A stretch of DNA of 15,787 nt from Methanobrevibacter sp. (GCA_017652345.1 JAGCBE010000469.1:1-15787), one strand, 5' to 3'; positions 1 through 6,331 are shown, counted from the first letter of the stretch. Notes: generated by a model from the sequence alone, not told the origin. A program made the numbers and translations.

Positions 1-10
1 ATATTACAAC
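1..10. other. Left terminal replication origin
   Basis: The genome begins ATATTACAAC. In protein-primed replication the terminal protein is joined to the first nucleotide opposite an internal template base, and the short product then slides back along a small terminal repeat. The terminal dinucleotide repeat ATAT fits a two-base slide. Role inferred from position, the ITR and the polymerase type; no linkage is visible in sequence alone. Confidence 0.6.
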
Positions 11-60
11 CTACCACCCACCTAGACCGTCGCCGCCGTCTTCCCCACGCGAAAAAACAA

Positions 61-134
61 GAACATACATTCGAAACCGTCCGGATCTGTCCGGTACGTC
101 ACGAACATACGTTCGATAAAACGGAAACCGTCCG
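61..134. repeat. Cluster of short direct and inverted repeats in the ITR
   Basis: GAACATACATTCGA (61-74) recurs as GAACATACGTTCGA (103-116), and GAAACCGTCCG occurs at 73-83 and 124-134. GTCCGG occurs at 79-84 and 89-94, one helical turn apart. Small dyads are CCGGA/TCCGG (81-94), CGAAC/GTTCG (102-115) and ACGG/CCGT (121-131). The cluster is present in both ITRs. It could bind a replication-organising or packaging protein, or fold as RNA if transcribed; neither is shown. Confidence 0.7.
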
Positions 135-153
135 CCATGAACCGGTACATGAT

Positions 154-173
154 CTATGAGCTGCTATGAGCTG
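154..173. repeat. Tandem 10-bp repeat in the left ITR
   Basis: CTATGAGCTG occurs twice in direct succession (154-163, 164-173). The right ITR carries diverged copies, CTAAGAGCTG and CTATGTGCTG, so three of the four substitutions between the ITRs fall in or just beside this repeat (157, 169, 175). Confidence 0.75.
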
Positions 174-229
174 TGGCAGATATTAAAAAACATCAATATC
201 AATGATTTTATATATCCAATTACAAAATA

Positions 230-280
230 TTAAAATACATCAATATGATTGATGCTTATTAAGATGTTAAAATAAATCAA
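230..280. repeat. Direct repeat bounding a 37-bp left-end-only segment
   Basis: TTAAAATACATCAA (230-243) is repeated as TTAAAATAAATCAA (267-280). The right end has a single copy, TTAAAATACATCAA, followed at once by GAAAATAA; on the left, GAAAAATAA follows the second copy. The simplest reading is that the left end gained 37 bp between or including the repeats, or the right end lost them, and that the true ITR homology extends to about 289. Confidence 0.65.
238..254. promoter_or_regulatory. Operator-like inverted repeat, left end
   Basis: CATCAAT-ATG-ATTGATG is a perfect 7-bp inverted repeat with a 3-base centre. It lies about 57 bases upstream of the presumed early -35 box and exists only at the left end, straddling the ITR edge. 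The core ATCAAT-N3-ATTGAT recurs at the late promoter (8161-8179), which makes a shared regulator plausible. Such repeats do arise by chance in AT-rich DNA. Confidence 0.35.
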
Positions 281-310
281 GAAAAATAATGAAAGTGGTT
301 AATTCTATCA

Positions 311-340
311 CTAACATATTTTACCGGTTCGTATTATAAT
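311..340 (+). promoter_or_regulatory. Likely early promoter
   Basis: A perfect -10 box TATAAT lies at 335-340. Eighteen bases upstream is CTAACA (311-316), matching four of six positions of the -35 consensus. It sits 54 bases before the first start codon, with an A/C-rich leader between. The spacer contains TACCGGTTC (322-330), the inverse of GAACCGGTA at 139-147 in the ITR. It is the only good promoter candidate I see ahead of the early genes. Confidence 0.6.
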
Positions 341-393
341 CTAATTACAGAAACAAAACAAACCAAAACAAAGAAAAGGAAAAAGGTGATCAT

Positions 394-657
394 ATGAAAA
401 AAATAACAACATTAATAACACAGTTATCAGAATACGCAATAGTATATTTAAAAGATTATAAAAGATATGGTGCAATCGATACAAAGTATATCACAGATGG
501 GAAACTCAATACGCAACTAAATGGTTTACAAATGCACTTAAGGGAAACCTTAGATGATGTGATAGAAGAAGTAAAACAGGCAGATGATATTAAAGTTATA
601 ATGAAAACACAAAATGTTGATAGTATTGCAGCAATGAAAATATATTACGGATTATAA
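394..657 (+). CDS. Small early protein of unknown function
   Basis: An 87-residue protein starting with MKKITT. The start is well supported: AGGTGATC (384-391), exactly complementary to the 16S rRNA tail, precedes the ATG. It is mostly helical in appearance, with an acidic stretch near residues 54-66 (DDVIEEVKQADD) and a basic N-terminal half. No membrane segment or cysteine motif is visible and I do not recognise the family. As the first gene after the early promoter it is a candidate for a highly expressed early function such as a DNA-organising protein, a transcriptional regulator or a host-takeover factor; this rests on position only. Confidence 0.8.
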   Translation: MKKITTLITQLSEYAIVYLKDYKRYGAIDTKYITDGKLNTQLNGLQMHLRETLDDVIEEVKQADDIKVIMKTQNVDSIAAMKIYYGL

Positions 658-662
658 AACAT

Positions 663-686
663 AACCCCACTATTTTTAGTGGGGTT
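663..686 (-). terminator. Hairpin, inverted copy of the genome-end terminator
   Basis: Arms AACCCCACT (663-671) and AGTGGGGTT (678-686) form a perfect 9-bp stem with a 6-base loop. Read on the plus strand, the stem is followed by GCAACAAAAC, which lacks a U-tract. Read on the minus strand it is followed by ATGTTTTATAA, so it looks more like a terminator for leftward transcription. It is the reverse complement of the hairpin at 15506-15529 with one loop difference. On the plus strand it may instead stabilise or separate the first early message. Confidence 0.65.
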
Positions 687-734
687 GCAACAAAACTTGT
701 ATAAACAATACAAAGAAAAGGAAAAGGTGATCAT

Positions 735-917
735 ATGAACATTGAAACAATTGCAACATATCTTGAAAACAGATACACAAAAACAGACAAACAAACCGCC
801 AAATGGTTAAATTCAAAAACATTATCAATGTTATGTAAAACAAATGTCATTTCATTTACTGATTATTTCAGATTATCAATTTTTAATTGTGAATTGTATA
901 ATTACAAGGGGGTATAA
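735..917 (+). CDS. Small early protein of unknown function
   Basis: A 60-residue protein, MNIETIATYL at its start. Its leader (about 710-737, AAAGAAAAGG then AAAAGGTGATCATATG) nearly duplicates the leader of the first gene, so the start is secure and the two genes probably share translational strength. The N-terminal half is polar and helical (TYLENRYTKTDKQTAKWL); the C-terminal half has two cysteines and aromatic residues. No known domain was recognised. It ends five bases before the next start. Confidence 0.7.
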   Translation: MNIETIATYLENRYTKTDKQTAKWLNSKTLSMLCKTNVISFTDYFRLSIFNCELYNYKGV

Positions 918-921
918 ATCA

Positions 922-1311
922 ATGATAGATATTAATAAATCAGAAAAGATGGATTTTTTAAATACAAAAATCTATGTCACTAAAGGTGATTTTGAAATAA
1001 AAACCGGTCAATTTTATGATGTTGTAAACGGTAAAATATTACTAGAACCATTATCACCTATTTTAGATTACAAGTATAAAATACCAACACAAACAACATT
1101 AAAAAATGATTTTGATTTAGAATTTTATTTTATGCCATACGAAAAAAGAAAAAGAATAGCAGCAATGATGAACATTGAACCTTTAGGGTGGTCACATGAG
1201 GGTATTGAGTATATTGATATACATTATTTATTTAAAGTATTAAAAGATTTTATAAATGATTCGTCAAAAGCTGATGAAATATTTTTAAGACAAATATTTA
1301 ATAAATTATAA
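922..1311 (+). CDS. Early protein of unknown function, 129 aa
   Basis: Starts MIDINKSEKM at ATG 922, preceded by AAGGGGGT (907-914). An upstream in-frame start at 844 would overlap the previous gene and lacks a ribosome site. The first two-thirds (KIYVTKGDFEIKTGQFYDVVNGKILLEPL) alternates charged and beta-branched residues, suggesting a small beta-rich fold. The C-terminal part (IDIHYLFKVLKDFIND) looks helical. Length and early position would suit a DNA-binding or regulatory protein, but I see no diagnostic motif. Confidence 0.75.
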   Translation: MIDINKSEKMDFLNTKIYVTKGDFEIKTGQFYDVVNGKILLEPLSPILDYKYKIPTQTTLKNDFDLEFYFMPYEKRKRIAAMMNIEPLGWSHEGIEYIDIHYLFKVLKDFINDSSKADEIFLRQIFNKL

Positions 1312-1327
1312 AAGGAGAAAAACAAAG

Positions 1328-1375
1328 ATGAACAGATCACCACCAAACACAACACAAAACAAATGTGACTATTAA
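1328..1375 (+). CDS. Possible 15-residue leader peptide
   Basis: A good ribosome site AAAGGAG (1311-1317) sits ten bases before ATG 1328, which opens a 15-codon frame (MNRSPPNTTQNKCDY) closed by TAA. It lies in the 150-base gap between two early genes and is followed by the hairpin at 1398-1412. It may be a translated leader that regulates the downstream gene, a true micropeptide, or the decayed start of a former gene. Confidence 0.4.
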   Translation: MNRSPPNTTQNKCDY

Positions 1376-1397
1376 CAAAAAACCGATTAATTTTATC

Positions 1398-1412
1398 GTG
1401 GGTACAACCCAC
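1398..1412. promoter_or_regulatory. Small hairpin or operator in the leader of the SSB-like gene
   Basis: GTGGGT-ACA-ACCCAC is a perfect 6-bp inverted repeat with a 3-base centre, 51 bases upstream of the start at 1463. It has no U-tract, so it is not a terminator. It could be a protein-binding site on DNA or RNA. The rest of the 1376-1462 gap is A/C-rich and featureless. Confidence 0.4.
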
Positions 1413-1462
1413 ACAGGACACAAAACAACAAAAATCAAATTAAGAAATGGAGATTAAAAAAG

Positions 1463-1786
1463 ATGAAAAATACAGTAATTAACACAACAGCTAGTAAAGT
1501 AGAAGTAACAAAAGCATTATTAAGTAACAAATCAATGAAAGATTATATTGATAAAGAATTAACTATTATAGGTGTTATTTGTATCTATGATGATGAAAAA
1601 GAGCAAAAGATCACCATGCTCAAAACAGAAGAGTATGGATATATTGCAACACTTTCAGAAAAAACTTTTGATGATGTAGCACCATCTTTTGTTGAATTGT
1701 TAGATGAATTGGAATCATTCAAAGTAGTTCCGGAAATGATACAGACAAAGAACGGACGCGATTTTATTACATACAATATTCTTTAA
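1463..1786 (+). CDS. Candidate single-stranded DNA-binding protein
   Basis: A 107-residue protein with GGAG (1449-1452) ten bases before the ATG. The central part (DKELTIIGVICIYDDEKEQKI onward, residues about 31-65) alternates hydrophobic and charged residues as in a small beta-barrel such as an OB fold. It is followed by an acidic helix (SFVELLDELESF) and a final strand. Size, acidity and placement just upstream of the polymerase fit the SSB slot of phi29-like phages. I did not find a diagnostic motif, so the function is an inference. It ends 18 bases before a strong hairpin and could be expressed above the polymerase because of it. Confidence 0.45.
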   Translation: MKNTVINTTASKVEVTKALLSNKSMKDYIDKELTIIGVICIYDDEKEQKITMLKTEEYGYIATLSEKTFDDVAPSFVELLDELESFKVVPEMIQTKNGRDFITYNIL

Positions 1787-1804
1787 TATAGTATGAATAT
1801 ATAT

Positions 1805-1841
1805 CCCTCTACTATATTAATATAGTAGGGGGGTTTATTTT
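1805..1841 (+). terminator. Terminator or attenuator ahead of DNA polymerase
   Basis: A long stem pairs 1805-1818 with 1819-1832: CCC, a T-G wobble, then the palindromic CTACTATATT and its complement. It is followed by GTTTATTTTT. The centre is AT-only, so in practice a few central bases form the loop. Placed between the small early genes and the polymerase, it should cut read-through. Its 3' arm includes GTAGGGGGG, the only purine-rich Shine-Dalgarno-like sequence near the polymerase start. Confidence 0.8.
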
Positions 1842-1847
1842 TAGCTT

Positions 1848-4265
1848 ATGAAAAATATTAAATTAGAAGATTATAAACAAAATGGATATTTAATTGGTTT
1901 AGATATTGAAACGGTGACAGATTCAACCAAAACAAACTCAATCATGGCATATTGTGGAATCAAGAAAATTGAATTTAAAAAATTGATTGATAACTCAATA
2001 AACGAAAATAAGCAATTGATAAATGATACTGAATTAAAAATTATTTATTCATACATTGATGTACAATCATATTTAAATTCACTTGTTGATGATGGCAATT
2101 TTTATATAATCACAATTCACAATTTATCGTATGAATGGAGTTATTTCATATTAAACATATTTAATAAACATTTTGAAATAAACACAGAAAAATCACTTTT
2201 TAAAGATACTATAAACAAACCATTAACAATATCAATCGGTGAAAATATTAAAATAATTGATTCATTAAAATACATGAATGTAAAACTTGTTAAAATCGGT
2301 GAATACTTCAATTATCCAAAAGGTGAGATTGATTATAACAAAATAAGACTTGATTCAATCACAGATAAAGAAATTGAGTATCTTGATAGAGATGTTTCGC
2401 TAACAATGTTAGCAGCAATAACAACAATTCAACGTGATGTGTATTTCATGAAAAATAAATGTGCTATACCAATTACAAGTACTTCAATTATCAGACATCT
2501 AGCAAAAGATATTAATAACGGAAATAGAAATAATGTTATTTTAAGAATAAACAAGTATTTACAACATCACATTGAAAAAGACTCTATACAATGGAGAATA
2601 CATCAAAAAAATTATTCCGGTGGATATGTTCACGCACTAGCAAGCACAGTTTTAAATATATTAATTAATGTATATTCACTTGATTTCACATCTAGTTATC
2701 CATTTTCTATGCTTGCTGAATTATACATGAAAGATAAACCACATGATGTTAAAGACGAAAAAATACTTGATGAAATTAAACGAAACATAATTAATTATTC
2801 AAAATGGCTATTTGAAAATGTTGAAAAATTCAATGTCAAAAATCACTATGAATTTTTAGAGTTATACACATGCGAATTTTTATTATCAATTTCAAATTTT
2901 AAAATTAAAAAATTTAAAATTAATGGGATAATAAACGAAATGCCTTTATTATCAAAATCAAAAGCATTTTCTTTTTTCGGTGACAAATTAGCCATGAAAG
3001 AAGATAACGGACGTGTTATAGAATCATATACAGATTTCAATGTATGTGTTACAACAATTGATTTAATTGGGTTGTTGCTCATGTATGATTTTGATTTCAA
3101 GATTTTAAAGTGCTTGAAATATGATCTAGTTGGAATTATTCCACAAAACATTAAAAAGTTAACAATACATTGTTATGATGATAAAATGAAATACAAAAAT
3201 TTTAGAAATGAAATTGATGAAAAAGAATTAACAAAAGATGAATTAACGCAAATTATTGAAAAATACGATAATATAACAGAAATTGAAAAGATGATGCTAA
3301 TTAAATCACTAAACACAGAAGATTTTGAAAAAAACAATGATACATTTTACCAAAACAGAAAAGCCAATTTAAATGGAATTTATGGAACACAGGCACAAAA
3401 AGCAATTAATAGTACAGTTTCAATAAAAAATGATATGTTAGTTGTGGAAGATGAAAACCCCGAAAATATCAAATTATATAAAAATGGCGCAAACTGTTTT
3501 TTATATGGTACTTTTATAACAGCATATTCAAGATTTAATCTAACATTAACTACATTATACGCATACAAAAATAATATTTGTGTGCATTATTGGGATACTG
3601 ATTCAATGAAAATTACAGGCAGCAAAAAAGATATTGATAATCTAATTAATTGGTACAATGATGTTTGTGATAAAAAAATAAAGCGATTGCATGATAATGA
3701 AACAGCTGAATTATTAAGTGGTATTGGATTCTTAGAAAATGAGGGTTGTTATGATAAATTTGTTGCAAAACAATGTAAACAATACATTACAATGAAAAAA
3801 GGAAAAATAAAGGCAACAATATCGGGATTACCGGACGCGACAAAGATTTATAAAAATCTTTTATCAATTTTCAATGGAAACTTTGAAAAAATGATATATT
3901 ATTGTTTCAATTTCAATGTAATTTTTTCAGCTGATATAACAAATAAGTTATATTCATGTTACACTAATTTTGAAGATGTTAACAAGTACGGATATCATAA
4001 CGGTACTATATTAAAGCCTGTACCACTTGAATTATCAAATATTGCCGCAAATTGTGAGATAGAGGATTTATCTTTATTTTCAAGATCTCAATATGTAAAC
4101 AACATTAAATATTCAATTGAATGTGGAAACAGTAAAGAAGTATTTAAAACCAATGAAACGACAATCATTTTAAAATCAAAAAATGGTAAAATAAGAATCA
4201 AAAAAGGGGTGTATAATTTTGGCAACAATCAAAAAACAAAAACAACAATTAGTAAAAAAGATTGA
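1848..4265 (+). CDS. Protein-primed family-B DNA polymerase
   Basis: An 805-residue replicase that would extend the terminal-protein primer from each ITR. Exonuclease motifs: DIET (D19, E21), HNLSYEW (N92, E96) and YLDRD (Y178, D182). The YSGGY motif (256-260) links exonuclease and polymerase domains in this class. Polymerase motif A is DFTSSYP (D279), motif B is KANLNGIYG (K505 to G513), motif C is YWDTDS (D583, D585), and KQY (644-646) follows. The protein is much longer than phi29 polymerase (572 aa); much of the excess lies between motifs A and B, where the terminal-protein-interacting TPR1 and TPR2 insertions occur in this class. The start must be at or near 1848 because the first exonuclease motif begins at residue 19, yet no canonical ribosome site is present. 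The 3' end overlaps the next gene by 47 bases. Confidence 0.97.
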   Translation: MKNIKLEDYKQNGYLIGLDIETVTDSTKTNSIMAYCGIKKIEFKKLIDNSINENKQLINDTELKIIYSYIDVQSYLNSLVDDGNFYIITIHNLSYEWSYFILNIFNKHFEINTEKSLFKDTINKPLTISIGENIKIIDSLKYMNVKLVKIGEYFNYPKGEIDYNKIRLDSITDKEIEYLDRDVSLTMLAAITTIQRDVYFMKNKCAIPITSTSIIRHLAKDINNGNRNNVILRINKYLQHHIEKDSIQWRIHQKNYSGGYVHALASTVLNILINVYSLDFTSSYPFSMLAELYMKDKPHDVKDEKILDEIKRNIINYSKWLFENVEKFNVKNHYEFLELYTCEFLLSISNFKIKKFKINGIINEMPLLSKSKAFSFFGDKLAMKEDNGRVIESYTDFNVCVTTIDLIGLLLMYDFDFKILKCLKYDLVGIIPQNIKKLTIHCYDDKMKYKNFRNEIDEKELTKDELTQIIEKYDNITEIEKMMLIKSLNTEDFEKNNDTFYQNRKANLNGIYGTQAQKAINSTVSIKNDMLVVEDENPENIKLYKNGANCFLYGTFITAYSRFNLTLTTLYAYKNNICVHYWDTDSMKITGSKKDIDNLINWYNDVCDKKIKRLHDNETAELLSGIGFLENEGCYDKFVAKQCKQYITMKKGKIKATISGLPDATKIYKNLLSIFNGNFEKMIYYCFNFNVIFSADITNKLYSCYTNFEDVNKYGYHNGTILKPVPLELSNIAANCEIEDLSLFSRSQYVNNIKYSIECGNSKEVFKTNETTIILKSKNGKIRIKKGVYNFGNNQKTKTTISKKD

Positions 4266-4944
4266 AAAGAAGTTTGAAAAACTTCAAAAAGAATCATATT
4301 TAACAAAAACACAAAATGAAGTATTTACAAGGGAAATCGAAAACATTAATAAAAAATCATTAAAGGAATTACAAACATTAAACAAAGGATTAAACAAGCG
4401 AAACATAGAAACAATAACAAAAGTTGTCACAAATTTAGAATTAAAAAGGGCATACAAAAAAGATGTATCATTATCAAGTAAACAGATACAGGAATTAGGA
4501 AAAAAAGATTTATTAGATACCGCAAAAGAATTTTTATCAATTGATGTATCGCGATCAAAAGAGTTAACACAAAAACAAAAAAATCTTGCAAGTGGAAAAT
4601 TAAATATCCCAAATTTAGAAAAAATGCTACAAAGTGACAAAATACAAGATGTTATTAAAAAGGCAAAAGAAAAAAAGGAATATGATTCAACTATTGATGA
4701 TTTTGAATATTTGGAAGAAATCGCAAACCGTACCGGTGTTGCAAAATACATAGGTTTGTGCAAAGATTCTAGAGCATATGAATATATCATGAATAATGTT
4801 AGAAGTGTAATGGATACTAGCAACAGAGAAGATTACTATCAAGATGTATTAAAAAATGGTGATTATACATACTATTACACAAATTTTGATGAAATGCAAG
4901 AAACGGAAAAGGAAAACGCGCCGTGGTTAGAATTGATGGAGTAA
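4219..4944 (+). CDS. Terminal protein (replication primer), probable
   Basis: A 241-residue protein directly after the polymerase, the expected place for the primer protein. The start is TTG at 4219, inside the polymerase gene, with AAGGGGTG (4203-4210) at ideal distance; the first in-frame ATG lies far downstream, at residue 136. The N-terminal 80 residues are very rich in lysine and glutamate (MATIKKQKQQLVKK) and likely helical, fitting DNA binding. The C-terminal 50 residues are rich in tyrosine, serine and threonine (SNREDYYQD, NGDYTYYY), which offers candidate hydroxyl residues for covalent linkage. Terminal proteins diverge greatly, so the call rests on context, size and composition rather than a motif. 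Confidence 0.7.
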   Translation: MATIKKQKQQLVKKIEKKFEKLQKESYLTKTQNEVFTREIENINKKSLKELQTLNKGLNKRNIETITKVVTNLELKRAYKKDVSLSSKQIQELGKKDLLDTAKEFLSIDVSRSKELTQKQKNLASGKLNIPNLEKMLQSDKIQDVIKKAKEKKEYDSTIDDFEYLEEIANRTGVAKYIGLCKDSRAYEYIMNNVRSVMDTSNREDYYQDVLKNGDYTYYYTNFDEMQETEKENAPWLELME

Positions 4945-4950
4945 TTAAAA

Positions 4951-6198
4951 ATGGAAGAAAAAGAAAAAATAAAAACCGTATCTGATAAATTAAATGAATT
5001 AAATAGATACTTAATTAAAGACTATAAAAGACCGAAAGAACATGAAAACAAAATTAAATTGACTACTATTTCAAAACACAAATTTAATTACAATTTTCTT
5101 GTAGGTGGTAGATCTATCGGAAAAACAACAACATTTCAAATTGAAAAGCTGCTATATAATATAGCTGATTCTAGGCGGTATCAATTTGTAAAGGTTGTGC
5201 GCTTTGATAAACAGATGAAAACAAAAAATCCGCAATGGATTAAAAGAGAAGTTAGAAACATTTTATCTATATTTGGGTTAACGGTGATATATTGGAAATC
5301 TTGTTATTTTATTGGGCATGAAGATTTAAGAAGTGAAAACGGAAGACCGAAAAAAGGGTTTTTTGATGATGCTATAATATGGGGGTATTGTGCTAGTATC
5401 AATAATTATATGGATTTCAGAGAGGTTGCTTTAGAAAATGTAAATACAATCATTGAAGAAGAATTTGCAATTTACGGTGAAGATGGATATCTAATTGGAG
5501 AAATGACAAAATTTTTAGATATCGTATCAACTGTTAATAGAGATAGAAAAGATGTTTCTGTGTGGTTTATCGGTAATACAATGGATATTAATAACCCATA
5601 TTTTGAATATTTTGGAATTGATGCAAGTATTTTAGAGTCCGGACACCTTTATACATTTTCGCAAGAAACAGATTTTGAAGAGTCAGCAACAGTAGGATTA
5701 ATATTTTATGGTATGCACTACGAAAAAGAAGATGAAATACCAATATTATTAAGAGTTAAAAACAATAAATTAGCAACAACTATTAATAAATATGAATTAC
5801 CAATAGAAATAATTAATGAAGATGATTGGCTATTGGTTGCAATTCAAAATGATAAATTTAATGAATTTTATAAGATAAAATGTAAAATTAGAATTAGTAC
5901 AGATGTCACAAAAACATTAACTTTTGAAAATGATTCATATAAATTTGATTTTGAAGATTTTGTTATAATAGAAGAAAAGGTTAATAAAAACAATATTTAC
6001 ATTTTAGAAAACAAACTTGATAGTGTTGATTATGGTTTATATTTTGATATAGACAAAAACACTAGAATTTTCAAACTTGATAACGATATTAGAAATCGAT
6101 TAAAAATGTTTGATTTATCATATTTATATAGAAAAAATATAAAATATGGTAGTGTAAACGCTTTTAATAAATTTAAAAAATATTTAAAAGGTAGGTGA
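4951..6198 (+). CDS. DNA packaging ATPase, phi29 gp16 type
   Basis: A 415-residue motor protein that would drive DNA into the prohead. The Walker A loop is GGRSIGKTT (52-60), and Walker B is IIEEEF (167-172) with adjacent glutamates. WFIGNT (205-210) sits where the sensor-like strand is expected. This GGRxxGKT pattern and spacing are typical of gp16-like ATPases. It is longer than phi29 gp16 (332 aa), with an extra charged C-terminal part after about residue 300 (repeated LENKLD- and DIDKNTR-like strands). The start is ATG 4951 with GGAG at 4938-4941. The stop TGA is supplied by the ribosome site GGTAGGTGA of the next gene. Confidence 0.9.
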   Translation: MEEKEKIKTVSDKLNELNRYLIKDYKRPKEHENKIKLTTISKHKFNYNFLVGGRSIGKTTTFQIEKLLYNIADSRRYQFVKVVRFDKQMKTKNPQWIKREVRNILSIFGLTVIYWKSCYFIGHEDLRSENGRPKKGFFDDAIIWGYCASINNYMDFREVALENVNTIIEEEFAIYGEDGYLIGEMTKFLDIVSTVNRDRKDVSVWFIGNTMDINNPYFEYFGIDASILESGHLYTFSQETDFEESATVGLIFYGMHYEKEDEIPILLRVKNNKLATTINKYELPIEIINEDDWLLVAIQNDKFNEFYKIKCKIRISTDVTKTLTFENDSYKFDFEDFVIIEEKVNKNNIYILENKLDSVDYGLYFDIDKNTRIFKLDNDIRNRLKMFDLSYLYRKNIKYGSVNAFNKFKKYLKGR

Positions 6199-6202
6199 TC
6201 AT

Positions 6203-6331
6203 ATGAGTAAATTGGAAATAGTATATCTAATTATTTTAGCATTTTTAACTTTTAACATGTTTGTAACTTTTGTTAAATTTGTAATTGCTGAGATTGAATA
6301 TATAAAGGAGAGTGAAGATGATGAAAAATAA
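6203..6331 (+). CDS. Small single-span membrane protein
   Basis: A 42-codon frame starting MSKLEIVYLI. The start has an extended ribosome site, AAAGGTAGGTGATC (6187-6200). Residues 5-34 are almost wholly hydrophobic (IVYLIILAFLTFNMFVTFV), giving one clear membrane span with a short N-terminal end and an acidic C-terminal tail (KESEDDEK). The tail is encoded by the ribosome site of the next gene, with which it overlaps by 14 bases. Possible roles are a membrane anchor for replication or a lysis accessory; the sequence does not decide. Confidence 0.75.
   Translation: MSKLEIVYLIILAFLTFNMFVTFVKFVIAEIEYIKESEDDEK

Larger units (their letters stand above)
1..243. repeat. Left inverted terminal repeat (ITR)
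   Basis: Bases 1-243 match the reverse complement of 15546-15787. I aligned them by eye: the outer 109 bases are identical, substitutions occur at 110, 157, 169 and 175, the left copy has one extra A in the A-run at 185-190, and identity then resumes to base 243. ITRs of this kind mark linear genomes replicated by protein priming; phage Cp-1 has ITRs of similar length, while phi29 has only 6 bp. The outer 120 bases are about 50% GC in a genome that is otherwise very AT-rich. The differences between the copies argue against a simple assembly mirror artefact. Confidence 0.96.

Noticed and set aside
1..243. ITR as an assembly mirror artefact
   Set aside because: The copies differ by four substitutions, an A-run indel and a 37-bp left-only segment, which a mirrored assembly would not produce; the gene content also predicts ITRs.
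685..705. Possible promoter TTGCAA with TATAAA before the second early gene
   Set aside because: The spacing between the two boxes is only about 9 bases and no other -35 box fits.
844..921. Upstream extension of the 922-1311 gene
   Set aside because: It would overlap the previous gene by over 70 bases and has no ribosome site, whereas ATG 922 has a good one.
1764..1792. Possible promoter TTATTA-N17-TATAGT ahead of the polymerase
   Set aside because: The -35 match is poor and any transcript would begin at or within the terminator hairpin; AT-rich DNA yields many such matches.
4284..4823. A 179-codon open frame on the minus strand opposite the terminal-protein gene
   Set aside because: It is a hydrophobic mirror of the Lys- and Glu-rich coding strand (TTT and TTC opposite AAA and GAA), has no good ribosome site, and would overlap a gene supported by context.
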